From contig NZ_UHHW01000002.1 of NCBI RefSeq assembly GCF_900460345.1, positions 1,488,001 to 1,552,000 on the forward strand: a stretch of 64,000 bases of DNA, read 5' to 3'. A program made the translations under genes and the position numbers. This stretch comes from Trueperella pyogenes. Its GTDB lineage: Bacteria; Actinomycetota; Actinomycetes; Actinomycetales; Actinomycetaceae. This document shows, piece by piece, positions 17,992 to 26,195 of this stretch. The stretch's first letter is position 1. Every line of letters begins with the position of its first letter. The notes under the pieces were generated by a model. It did not search any database. It worked only from the letters and a program-made list of their open reading frames with translations, and was not told the DNA's origin.

Positions 17992-18686
17992 TAGCGGTAT
18001 TCCTTCCGTGCGAGCGCGTCGATAGATAGCCCGGTTTCGTCGCGCAGGTCGTCCGCATTACCCGAATAGAGCACGCGGCCGCTCTTGAGCATCACGACGT
18101 CGTCGAAAATCGTCTCCACGTCAGACACAAGGTGAGTGGAGATAAAGAGGAGGGCATCTTCGGGAAAATCGCGCAAAATTCCTTCGAGGATCACGGTTCG
18201 GGCACCTGGGTCGACGCCGGAGATCGGCTCGTCGAGGAGGTAGGCCTTCGCACGCCGCGACATCACAAGTGCGATCTGCATTTTCTCTCGGGTGCCCTTG
18301 GAAAGCTCCTTAATTGCGGAGTTCGGGCTAATGTGGAAGTAATCGAGGAGTTGGCTCGCCTTACCCTCGTCGAAGTCTGCGAAGAACCGCCCGAAGAGGT
18401 GAATCGCATCAGCCACGGATTGTTCCGTGTCGATAAATTCCTCGCCTGGGAGAAAGGCTACGCTCGCCTTCGTATGAATTCCAGGTGCGTGCCCCTGGAT
18501 GCGTACCGTACCGTCATAGTCTGAGATCAGACCCGCCAGGATCTTGAGGAGCGTGGTCTTTCCAGAACCGTTGTGGCCAATCAAGCCCACAACCCGACCC
18601 GGAAAGAGATCTAAGCTCAGGTCGCAAAGCGCGACGGTATTGCCGAATTCTTTCGTCAGTGAGTCCACATGAATGAGCGGTTCCAT
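17991..18686 (-). CDS. ABC transporter ATP-binding protein (YtrB-like)
   Basis: A 231-aa ATPase with Walker A GHNGSGKTT and Walker B AYLLDEPISGVDP. The signature is LSKGTREKMQIAL (degenerate but recognisable), and FISTHLVSD carries the H-loop His. The LSKGxxEK form of the signature is usual for YtrB/CcmA-like exporters. AGGAATATCA precedes the ATG at 18686. It lies between the GntR regulator and the permease and is expected to be repressed by the former. Confidence 0.88.
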   Translation of the reverse strand: MEPLIHVDSLTKEFGNTVALCDLSLDLFPGRVVGLIGHNGSGKTTLLKILAGLISDYDGTVRIQGHAPGIHTKASVAFLPGEEFIDTEQSVADAIHLFGRFFADFDEGKASQLLDYFHISPNSAIKELSKGTREKMQIALVMSRRAKAYLLDEPISGVDPGARTVILEGILRDFPEDALLFISTHLVSDVETIFDDVVMLKSGRVLYSGNADDLRDETGLSIDALARKEYR

Positions 18687-18695
18687 TGATATTCC

Positions 18696-19058
18696 TTAGT
18701 TCGTGGTGTCCCAACGCCGCTTGAGAAGGTTCACCGCTCGATCGAGAGTGAGACCCAAGCCTTGTAGCGCCACAATGTGTCGGTCCGTTTGCGCCGCCGC
18801 AGACTCCTCTCGTCTCCGCTGGATCACACTTTCGTCACCGGTAACAAAACGCCCTTGGGCACGTTCCGCCACCGTGAGCCCATCGTCGTCGAGCTTGCCG
18901 AGCGCGCGTTGAATCGTGTTTGGATTAGCCCCCTGTTCGAGCGCGAGCTCGCGCACGCTGGGGATCTTCGCACCTGGTTGCCATTCGCCAGAGACAATTT
19001 TTTGGCCAAAAATCTCCGCGAGTTGGATCCAGATGGGGCGGGAATCGTCAAAACTCAT
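18696..19058 (-). CDS. GntR-family regulator, YtrA subfamily
   Basis: A 120-aa regulator. The winged helix lies at residues 8-75, with IWIQLAEIFGQKIVSGEW, PSVRELALEQGANPNTIQRAL and the wing AQGRFVTGD. The short C-terminal part of about 45 residues is the dimerisation segment of YtrA-like proteins, which lack an effector domain. ATG at 19058 is preferred because AGGGGG lies 6 nt before it; an in-frame GTG two codons upstream sits too close to that signal. An inverted repeat immediately upstream is a likely self-regulatory operator. Confidence 0.88.
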   Translation of the reverse strand: MSFDDSRPIWIQLAEIFGQKIVSGEWQPGAKIPSVRELALEQGANPNTIQRALGKLDDDGLTVAERAQGRFVTGDESVIQRRREESAAAQTDRHIVALQGLGLTLDRAVNLLKRRWDTTN

Positions 19059-19076
19059 GAACACCCCCCTGTGTCA

Positions 19077-19098
19077 CTGTATTAATACACTAATACAG
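19077..19098. promoter_or_regulatory. Inverted-repeat operator of the YtrA-like regulator
   Basis: CTGTATTA at 19077 is mirrored by TAATACAG ending at 19098 with a 6-bp centre, and an overlapping 12-bp palindrome TGTATTAATACA lies within. It lies 19 bp upstream of the regulator start. The form resembles known YtrA-subfamily operators, so autorepression of the three-gene unit is likely. Confidence 0.6.
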
Positions 19099-19330
19099 TC
19101 TCACAGCGAAGGGCATGTGTCAAGCACCTGGCCTTCACCACAAAAGACATCTCCAGCTACGAAGAACACGCGCAACCACTGGCACCCGCGACACGCACAC
19201 TGTTCTTCGCCGGTATGGCACGAGTTACGCACACACTCCAAACCAGTAGTGGCAAAATATATCTGTGGTATCTCAACTCTCAGCACATAGCCAAGAATCG
19301 GTGTGGTTCATCCGAAACGGACTACCCACC

Positions 19331-20542
19331 ATGCTCTCCTTCGCCCTGCGCGGCTACCAAATCCTCTCACGCCTGCTCCCTTTGGCCAGCATTGGCGCGA
19401 TCTACGCCCTCTGGCAGGTGTTAGCGCTTTGGCTACTGGGAAGACTTAAACAGACGGGCGTCATCTTAGAACGTAGCGAAGTCAATTTCACCGGACAGGT
19501 ATCCGAAGCCGGCATCTGGCCCTTAATTGCGCTCGTTTTCTCCATCCCCGCCGCAACTGTTATCACTATCGTCATCATGCTCGCCATGCGTAAGCGTCAG
19601 GCCAGCACACGCGCAGTATCAACTGCGATAGCCACAGCAATATACATCTTTAGCCCAGCACTATCGGCGATAGTAAACGATTCTTCAACCCTCGCTACCC
19701 CTCTGCTTTCCGCCATCCCCACGGTGATCTTTCGTTGTGTCATCGCTATCGCAACGCTCTTATTCTTCTGGTTAGGCGGTGGCATCATTTTGGCGTGGGC
19801 AGGAAGGCGCGCATTACGCCAACTCGATTCCCTCGCAATACTCGTCGCAAAAGCTCTACCGCTTCTCATCATTACTCTGCTATTTGTGTTCTATTCGCAA
19901 GAAGCATGGCAGATCGCACGTTCAAATAGTTGGAGCAAAATAAACACATTGGCACTGATTCTGGTGGGCTTAACAATCGGGTTAGTGGTCATCTCCTCAC
20001 GCGAACGAGTCCTGGACATCCTCGATACGCCGATCGACGACGAACGGGCAAATCAATTACTTGCCGAGACCCCTTTCAAACTCTCTGACAATGCTCACCC
20101 AGCACGCTTGACTCGTCTTCAAAGGGGAAATCTTATCCTGAATCTGGCCCTCACTCACCTGATACAAGTGTTCTGGTTCATGATCCTCGTTATAGCATTC
20201 CTCCTTCTTCTCTCAGTTGTGTCAGTACCTGATCCGCTAGCACAAGCGTGGCTCGGAGAAGCGCGCAACCATATCCATCTTTTCGGCATCCAATGGGCGT
20301 TTGGCGAAGACGACATAAAGGTGGCCCTCATCCTAGCCAGCTTTGCTGGGCTTTCTTTCGCCGCTTCCACGACAACCGAACAGACCTATGCCAAAGATTT
20401 CATCGCACCATTACTCGAAGAAATACAACTTACAAAATTAGCTGTCCAGGCCCACCAGGTGGAGGTAGAACAAGCCGGGCAGCTATCCAGGATATTCAGC
20501 GATTCGAAGGAACTACTCGATTCCGTTTCCCACAACGAATAA
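19331..20542 (+). CDS. Uncharacterised polytopic membrane protein
   Basis: I do not recognise this 403-aa protein. About seven or eight hydrophobic helices are visible from residue 10 to about 350, with a long hydrophilic stretch near 230-275. A C-terminal tail of about 60 residues is rich in Glu and Gln and looks helical. ATG at 19331 is chosen because the frame upstream has no good ribosome signal; a GTG at 19265 would add 22 residues. Base composition is more AT-rich than its neighbours. It is isolated: the divergent YtrA operon lies upstream and the dispersed repeat lies downstream. No catalytic motif was found. Confidence 0.6.
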   Translation: MLSFALRGYQILSRLLPLASIGAIYALWQVLALWLLGRLKQTGVILERSEVNFTGQVSEAGIWPLIALVFSIPAATVITIVIMLAMRKRQASTRAVSTAIATAIYIFSPALSAIVNDSSTLATPLLSAIPTVIFRCVIAIATLLFFWLGGGIILAWAGRRALRQLDSLAILVAKALPLLIITLLFVFYSQEAWQIARSNSWSKINTLALILVGLTIGLVVISSRERVLDILDTPIDDERANQLLAETPFKLSDNAHPARLTRLQRGNLILNLALTHLIQVFWFMILVIAFLLLLSVVSVPDPLAQAWLGEARNHIHLFGIQWAFGEDDIKVALILASFAGLSFAASTTTEQTYAKDFIAPLLEEIQLTKLAVQAHQVEVEQAGQLSRIFSDSKELLDSVSHNE

Positions 20543-20679
20543 AGAACATGAGAACGGCCAAGCTCTCCTTCCGAACAGGCCCAGCGAAATGTTCTATCCC
20601 CAGCTGTCATAAAACTTGGAAAACGCCCTAGAAACCCACGATCTGGGCACATCTGACAGTCCACCACACCATCGAGGGC
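20543..20679. other. Intergenic segment before dispersed repeat copy 1
   Basis: No gene, tRNA or clear hairpin was found. The first part may be the untranslated tail of the preceding membrane protein gene. Confidence 0.4.
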
Positions 20680-20965
20680 GCGGCTCTGTGCGCCAGCCTC
20701 GTTGTGAGTCAGTATGAGGTCATTTTTGGTGTTGGGTGCGAGCATTTCGGGGTGCTTGAGCTGTGGGGCTGAGGTGGGCTCAGGCGGTGGGCTTTGTTAA
20801 GCTCGCAGGCCGGTGCTCCTTTCCCCTTCGCCGACAGTTCTTTTGAATATTTGGCCTACCTGGCAAGAGCCTGCCGACAGTTCTTTTGAAAATACCGGCC
20901 ACCGATTCATATACGGGCCTGGTGAAGGCTATATTCATGTTTTATGTCGTGCGCCCGGCCTGCCG
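20680..20965 (+). repeat. Dispersed non-coding repeat, copy 1
   Basis: About 285 bp homologous to 62145-62390 in the same orientation. Shared blocks include TTGTGAGTCAGTATGAGGTC, the motif CCGACAGTTCTTTTGA twice (near 20831 and 20874), and a stretch from ACCGGCCACCGATTCATA through ATTCATGTTTTATG. There is no transposase. Short open frames across it are not conserved between copies. Confidence 0.75.
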
Positions 20966-21192
20966 GCAGCGCGGCCTGCTTGCCCCCCCAGACGCGCTGG
21001 CATACCCAGAGACCTGACCCTCCCGGGCGGGCCTGCCAAGCACCCCAGCCCAAGTAATCAGCACCCCGAAATCAACCACAAACCACCAAACTCACAACAG
21101 GCTGACAAGCACGGGGTATGAACTGTGTACAAAATTAGCGATAGGGAACCTCATATGCGCCGGAACGCTTGGCTTGAGCCCGCGAATGAGCG
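20966..21192. other. GC-rich intergenic segment without a gene
   Basis: C-rich low-complexity sequence continuing from the repeat. I see no supported gene or RNA. Confidence 0.35.
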
Positions 21193-21228
21193 AAATGGCC
21201 TCTCACTCCGAAGAGTTCGAGACCATTT
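21193..21228 (-). terminator. Hairpin downstream of the initiator tRNA
   Basis: Read on the minus strand, AAATGGTCTC and GAGAGGCCATTT form a stem capped by ACTC-TTCG-GAGT, a stable UUCG tetraloop. It lies 7 nt after the tRNA 3' end. There is no T-run, but the position suits tRNA transcript termination. Confidence 0.55.
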
Positions 21229-21234
21229 CATCAG

Positions 21235-21308
21235 TGGCGGGGGCAGGATTTGAACCTACGACCTCCGGGTTATGAGCCCGGCGAGCTACCGAACTGCTCC
21301 ACCCCGCG
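21235..21308 (-). tRNA. Initiator tRNA-fMet (CAT)
   Basis: A full cloverleaf with anticodon CAT, D-arm GAGCAGTTCGGTAGCTC and T-loop TTCAAAT. The anticodon stem CGGG/CCCG carries the run of three G-C pairs that marks initiators. Acceptor positions 1 and 72 are C and C, so the first pair is mismatched, the usual initiator feature. The 3' CCA is not encoded. Elongator tRNA-Met is excluded by the anticodon stem and the mismatch. Confidence 0.93.
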
Positions 21309-21471
21309 TCGGTAGTCATTACTCTATTCAGCACTCGATATGGATTCAAGGTGGGCCACGGTGCCTTTGCTCACCATTTGCTTCACCCAAATCTGAGCTC
21401 GCGAATGCTATTGCGGCTTTGGCCTCCGCGCCTAGCCATTTTGATATTTTACAAACGGAGACAATGGAGCG

Positions 21472-21503
21472 GGGTGTGCTCCCAGAGAATAGGGAGCACA
21501 CCC
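21472..21503. terminator. Terminator of the GH20 gene
   Basis: A perfect 12-bp stem (GGGTGTGCTCCC with GGGAGCACACCC) and an 8-nt loop, 28 bp beyond the GH20 stop codon. It separates that gene from the tRNA. Confidence 0.75.
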
Positions 21504-21530
21504 TCGCAGGTTATGACCGTACTTTATTGA

Positions 21531-24500
21531 CTATCCACGACGCCGTCTGGTCACGACCACTCCTGCCAGGACCAACATCACCCCCGCCCCAAACAGACCA
21601 ACGACATCAACACCGGTATGTGACAACGCGCCCTTGCGAGGAGCGGGCTTCTCAGCCACAACCGAATCCTCACCAAGAACACCAGGCGCCACTACACCAG
21701 GGCTCGGCTCGGTAGGATCCGGCGTCGGCTGGTGATCCGGCGTCGACCCCGGCTGGGGACCCGGCCCCGGCTGAGGCTCTGGATTGGGATCCGGCCGTGG
21801 CGTCGGATCAACAGCCTTGTTTGGGAACTGGTGTGTCCAACTCGTTGTTGCCCCCTTATCGACCTGGATGCTATCTGCAAGGCCATCCTTGAGCTGCGCA
21901 CTGACGACGGCGAGGTAATTCGGCTCAACAGACTGCACGCCTGGGATAAGTCGGGTAGACCCGAGCAGATAATCGAAGTACTCGGAGTCCGGCACAGTGA
22001 AGGTCATGTGTTCGTCATCCCAGGCAGGCTCTTCAGGAGAGACGACCTTAGCGAAGGTATGCTTCCACGGAATGAACTCCCCCTTGTTGTCGTAGAACGA
22101 ATCTGCAAAGTAGAAGGCTTCGGCGGGCTCGGCCGTCACAGTGATCGTGGCGCCAGCCGTTGCCTTGTGCTTGCCCGGTTCTGTCTTCTCGCCGTCGACC
22201 TTGTAGATCACGCCGTCAATAGCCGGGATCGTGTAGGTGTTTCCTTCATAGGCCGGTTCGGTCGGCTCAACTAACATCTTCGGAGCGCCCGTGCCATTGA
22301 TGACCTGGAATTCTGCGACTGTCATGTGTTCCTTGCCATCGTGCGCGTTAAGACCCACGAGGCGGAGGTACTTGCCTCTGGCATTCGACAGATCAACATT
22401 TTGTGCAGCTGTGTCATTTGCGAAGGTACCTTCCTTGACCAGCTTTCCAGACTTGACATCGTCCGTAAACGGCTCGTCAGAGACATAAAGCTGGTAGTCC
22501 TGCACACGCCCATTGCCCGAATCTTGGCGAGCTGTGTAGACGACGCCGCAGACGTCTATAGGCTCATCACCGATCTGGAAATCGAGCCTGTGCGGATACT
22601 TTGTATTGTGAGCGTTCTTCCACTTGGTGTGCCAGAAGGTTGCGATTTTGCCGTCAGCTGCAGCTTCTTTAGTGCCGTTGGGCCGAGTTTCGCCGACCAA
22701 CTCTTCCGAATCTGTGCCAACGACCTTGGGTGATGTAGCCTTACCGCAAATGGCCTTAACCTTCGCGCTGGCCTTCGTTACCTCGTCACCGGCCGTGACG
22801 GTAAATTCAAACTGAGCATCGCCACGGTACCATTCAGGGCTGACCTGGAAGCTCACCTTAGCTGATTCTCCTGGAGCAATGTGCGCGATGGTCTTCGGTT
22901 CCTTGTCGATGTGCCACCCTCTCTTCACCGGCGGAGTGACGACGACGTTCGAAACCTTCTCCTTCGAATTATTAGCCACGGTCACATCAATCGTAGATGC
23001 ACCGGAGCCGTCCTTCGAAGCATAGGCCTGCTTCGGCGTAGCCTCCGCGATTGCTGAAATTGATCGGGTAGAGGGCTTAATGGTCCACACGTCGTCTGTC
23101 ATGTCACCAGGGAATTGGACGATCTCGCCAGCGGCGGGCTTGGTGTCCTTGGCGACCCCGTTGAAGGTAGTGAAGTCGATATGCTCTTCCGTGCCCTTGG
23201 CCACTGCCAGGCGCTGAAGCGTGACGGCATTGACCACTTTGAACTTGCCGTCACCGGCGTCGAGAAGCATCCACTTTTGCGGGTTGCGCTCCTCATAGCC
23301 GACGTTTCCGGTTTGGTTGCCAGTGAAGGACTGTGACACATCCACGCACGGGCGCGCCTCAGGGCGTGCACCAACCTGGGTCACGGTGGACAGATGCTTG
23401 TAGCCGCTGACAACCGAGAGGCATTCGTTGGATGTCATGTTCTTCAGCTGGTAGTAATGATCAGGCGTGGATGTAAGCGTCCACTCGTCATTTCCACCGA
23501 GGCTAGCCTTGCCGGAGAGCTGGAGATCCTTTCCATCCGGCTGAGCGATGGTGTAGACGCCATCCTCGAGTGGCTTGCGGTTGATGTTGTTCCACATCGG
23601 TGAGCGCTGCACTTTATCGACGCGCTTTTCCTTGAAGTCCGCATAGGTGGGGTTATCTGCAGGATTTCCCCCACCCCAGGTGATCTGTGCGACGTATCGC
23701 ATAGCCTCGTAGACATCTGCTTCGACTTCGTTTTCAGTCTGCTTCACACCGTTGTCTGGCCAGATGGACAGCTTGGCACCAAGAATATTCTCTGCCTTTT
23801 TGACCTTAATGCTGCGGCTGTAGGGGCCTTGGAAAACATCAACGCCAAAACTCGGATCGTTGTACAAGAATGCCGGGCCGTTCTTCTGGATCGGGTACGG
23901 GCTGAGGCGGGCAAAGTAGAGATTCAGGTTCGCGTTGACGAGCTTATATCCGTCATTGGCCAATTCATTTGGCGACCGCCCAGACCCGAGCCAGTGTTCG
24001 ACGACGATGTCCTTGTCTAGGGTGACTGCGCGGGTACTGACGATGCCATCATTCCAGATGCGAAGCGTCTTGCCCTTGGTCTTGACATAGTTGTTGATGT
24101 CGTTGATGAAATACGTGAACGCGTCCGCACCGGTGGCATTAGCTTTTCCAGTCATTTGCTGCGCATATTTCGCAAGCTGCGGGTAGGAGTAGTAGCTTGC
24201 CCCCATCATGTACTCGTCGGCGCCCATGTGCCAGTACTTTGTGGAGAAGACTCCGTCGTATTCGTCAATGAGCGTCTTATAAAACTTGACGGCCTCGGGA
24301 TTGGTGATGTCGAGGCGGTCGGCATTGCCTTTACCACTTTGGTCCTTTAGCTGGAAATCTGGAAGATTCTCGAGCCAGATATTCATGTGGCCTGGCGAGT
24401 TAATCTCCGGGATGACGTCGATGCCGTAAGCCTCCGCTTTCTTAACGAACTTCTTCACGTCGTCGCGCGAGTAATAAGAGAACGTGTTGGCCACCGGGAA

Positions 24501-25910
24501 TTTATCCGACTTCAGCTTCATCTCCATGAGGACAGAGTTGAGCTTGAGGTCGGCCATCTCGTTGAGGAAACGATCGATCCACTCGGTCGAGAAATTGATC
24601 TGGCAGGCACAAAGCGTAACACCGCGCTCGGCGTAAGCCGGCTTATCGGTGACCGATCCAGCAGGCAGGGTCAGGTTCTGGCGCAGCATCTGGGAAAGAG
24701 TGCGTGTACCCCAGAACGCACCCCGCTGGGCGGCGGCTGTGATCTTGACGCCCGATTCGGCGATTGTGAGCGTATAGCCTTCCGCGCCGAGATCCGCTTT
24801 TTGATTCTCGTCGAGGACAATCTCGATGCCTGCACCAGCGGTTGCGCCCTTGATGGCTGTGCCCTTGGTATAGGCGTTGAGTTCATCCACAAGGAGCTGG
24901 GCGCTTGCAGCGAATTTCTCCGGGCGCACAACGGTAATGCTCTGCGTGGCCGTCCACGACCCCTCGGCCGCTTTAAAGTCGCTGGTCAAAGCGGGAATTG
25001 TGGCAGGGAGCCCTGCAGCCGGTGCAGCCGGCTTCGATTCAGTGCGAAATTCGAAGGCGTATTTTACGGACTGTTCGCCGTAGAATTTGAAGCTGTCTTT
25101 CGGCGTCGCGACGACCGTGGTGCTGCCCTCGGCGAGCTCAACCTTTCCGGTTACGACGCGATCGCCAATCTTGTAGTCCACACCGTCAATAGCGGGAATC
25201 GTGATGGAGGTAGAATCCTCGCTCTGGACGGGCGCGGCAGGAGTCACGATCGTCTGTCCGGCCTCAGTTTTGCAAGAACCAATGAGTCGCAAATCGCCAA
25301 CTGCAGTCACAGCCTGGCTCTTACTGGCAGAAAGCGCATTGAGCGCCTTCAAGGTGACGAATTTGCCCGCCTTATTCTGGTCAAACTTGACGATTTGAGG
25401 GGCGTCTTGATCTGCGAACGTTCCGCTTGCCACCTTAGTAGTCTCAGTAAAGCCCTCGGCAGTCTTTATGGCTGAGTCAGATACGTGAATCTCGTAGTTG
25501 CCGACGATACCGTTCTTCTTGCCTTCACCAGCACTGCCCTGACGCTGAGTGTATTCGAGGCCTGTGAAAGTACATGACTTGATCGTCTCATTCGGGAATG
25601 TGCCAACGGAGATCCAATGTGGCCCAGCTGTTTCTCCGCCTACTGACCAATTTGTGTGCCAGTATGTTTCAGCTTTGCCATCGATCGCCTTCTCAGCCTG
25701 GCCGTTGCCATTCGGTTCCTCGGCCTTTTCTTCCGAATCTGCATGGCCGACGTACAGCTGGTTAGGCCCACCGATGTATTTATCTGTGACGGTATCTGCG
25801 GCTGCAATCGGTGCGCTAAGAGCACTGATCCCTCCTCCGACCAGCATGACGAGCGTTGCCGAAGCTACGGCAACCATCCGCCTTTTTAACGAGTACCTTA
25901 CGTTTCTCAC
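21531..25910 (-). CDS. Cell-wall-anchored GH20 beta-N-acetylhexosaminidase with F5/8C domains
   Basis: A 1459-aa surface enzyme. The signal peptide (residues 1-38) has a YSLKRRMVAVAS start resembling YSIRK signals. An F5/8C carbohydrate-binding domain follows at about 45-215, then a small PAIDGV-containing module. The GH20b and GH20 catalytic barrel cover about 310-760, with the HMGADEY motif (Asp565/Glu566). Next are a ricin-like beta-trefoil (about 800-960), a NEW3-like domain and a second F5/8C domain. Two further small modules and a Pro-rich spacer lead to LSHTG, a hydrophobic helix and an RRRRG tail for sortase. GH20 enzymes remove terminal GlcNAc or GalNAc from glycans. The GTG at 25910 is chosen for its AAAGGAG six bases upstream; the in-frame ATG at 25928 has none. 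Confidence 0.88.
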   Translation of the reverse strand: MRNVRYSLKRRMVAVASATLVMLVGGGISALSAPIAAADTVTDKYIGGPNQLYVGHADSEEKAEEPNGNGQAEKAIDGKAETYWHTNWSVGGETAGPHWISVGTFPNETIKSCTFTGLEYTQRQGSAGEGKKNGIVGNYEIHVSDSAIKTAEGFTETTKVASGTFADQDAPQIVKFDQNKAGKFVTLKALNALSASKSQAVTAVGDLRLIGSCKTEAGQTIVTPAAPVQSEDSTSITIPAIDGVDYKIGDRVVTGKVELAEGSTTVVATPKDSFKFYGEQSVKYAFEFRTESKPAAPAAGLPATIPALTSDFKAAEGSWTATQSITVVRPEKFAASAQLLVDELNAYTKGTAIKGATAGAGIEIVLDENQKADLGAEGYTLTIAESGVKITAAAQRGAFWGTRTLSQMLRQNLTLPAGSVTDKPAYAERGVTLCACQINFSTEWIDRFLNEMADLKLNSVLMEMKLKSDKFPVANTFSYYSRDDVKKFVKKAEAYGIDVIPEINSPGHMNIWLENLPDFQLKDQSGKGNADRLDITNPEAVKFYKTLIDEYDGVFSTKYWHMGADEYMMGASYYSYPQLAKYAQQMTGKANATGADAFTYFINDINNYVKTKGKTLRIWNDGIVSTRAVTLDKDIVVEHWLGSGRSPNELANDGYKLVNANLNLYFARLSPYPIQKNGPAFLYNDPSFGVDVFQGPYSRSIKVKKAENILGAKLSIWPDNGVKQTENEVEADVYEAMRYVAQITWGGGNPADNPTYADFKEKRVDKVQRSPMWNNINRKPLEDGVYTIAQPDGKDLQLSGKASLGGNDEWTLTSTPDHYYQLKNMTSNECLSVVSGYKHLSTVTQVGARPEARPCVDVSQSFTGNQTGNVGYEERNPQKWMLLDAGDGKFKVVNAVTLQRLAVAKGTEEHIDFTTFNGVAKDTKPAAGEIVQFPGDMTDDVWTIKPSTRSISAIAEATPKQAYASKDGSGASTIDVTVANNSKEKVSNVVVTPPVKRGWHIDKEPKTIAHIAPGESAKVSFQVSPEWYRGDAQFEFTVTAGDEVTKASAKVKAICGKATSPKVVGTDSEELVGETRPNGTKEAAADGKIATFWHTKWKNAHNTKYPHRLDFQIGDEPIDVCGVVYTARQDSGNGRVQDYQLYVSDEPFTDDVKSGKLVKEGTFANDTAAQNVDLSNARGKYLRLVGLNAHDGKEHMTVAEFQVINGTGAPKMLVEPTEPAYEGNTYTIPAIDGVIYKVDGEKTEPGKHKATAGATITVTAEPAEAFYFADSFYDNKGEFIPWKHTFAKVVSPEEPAWDDEHMTFTVPDSEYFDYLLGSTRLIPGVQSVEPNYLAVVSAQLKDGLADSIQVDKGATTSWTHQFPNKAVDPTPRPDPNPEPQPGPGPQPGSTPDHQPTPDPTEPSPGVVAPGVLGEDSVVAEKPAPRKGALSHTGVDVVGLFGAGVMLVLAGVVVTRRRRG
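21536..21771. repeat. Duplicated sorting-signal cassette, copy 1
   Basis: This 236-bp stretch matches 26201-26436 with a single visible difference (at about 21758). It encodes the Pro-rich spacer, the LSHTG motif, the membrane helix and the basic tail of the GH20 protein. Near-identity at DNA level, including silent positions, points to recent duplication or gene conversion. Confidence 0.9.
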
Positions 25911-26070
25911 ATGTGCTCCTTTGCTCATGCTTCACATTCATCGATCCCCTATTGGAAGGGAATGCGACTGACATTTATCAGCTCATAAGTCTGAAATACT
26001 CCAGTTAGTCTTCAGTTGACTGCACTTTACTGAGAAGAGCACCTCCAAGCATCTGACGTTGTGATGGTTT

Positions 26071-26101
26071 GGGATTGAGAATACGTGCTGTATTCCATCC
26101 C
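26071..26101. promoter_or_regulatory. Inverted repeat upstream of the GH20 gene
   Basis: GAATAC-GTGCT-GTATTC flanked by GGGAT and ATCCC forms an interrupted palindrome about 160 bp before the GH20 start and just past the GH101 terminator. It could be an operator or a second termination hairpin. Confidence 0.4.
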
Positions 26102-26120
26102 AATCGTCTCCGTTGTAGGC

Positions 26121-26157
26121 AGTGGCTGGGAACGTCAATCAGATGTTCCCAGCCACT
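26121..26157. terminator. Terminator of the GH101 gene
   Basis: A perfect 13-bp stem, AGTGGCTGGGAAC with GTTCCCAGCCACT, and an 11-nt loop, 38 bp past the GH101 stop. It implies that GH20 has its own promoter. Confidence 0.75.
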
Positions 26158-26195
26158 AGGACTACGGACACAGCTTTCGGGTTAAGACGGTTTTG

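Noticed and set aside
20830..20889. Possible CRISPR-like spacing of CCGACAGTTCTTTTGA
   Set aside because: Only two units per copy with unequal gaps, and no cas genes anywhere in the window.
20813..21121. 102-codon open frame in dispersed repeat copy 1
   Set aside because: Low-complexity Pro-rich end, not conserved in copy 2, and no start signal.
24387..25475. 362-codon plus-strand open frame
   Set aside because: It lies opposite the GH20 gene, has no start signal and no recognisable product. It is a shadow of the GC-rich coding strand.
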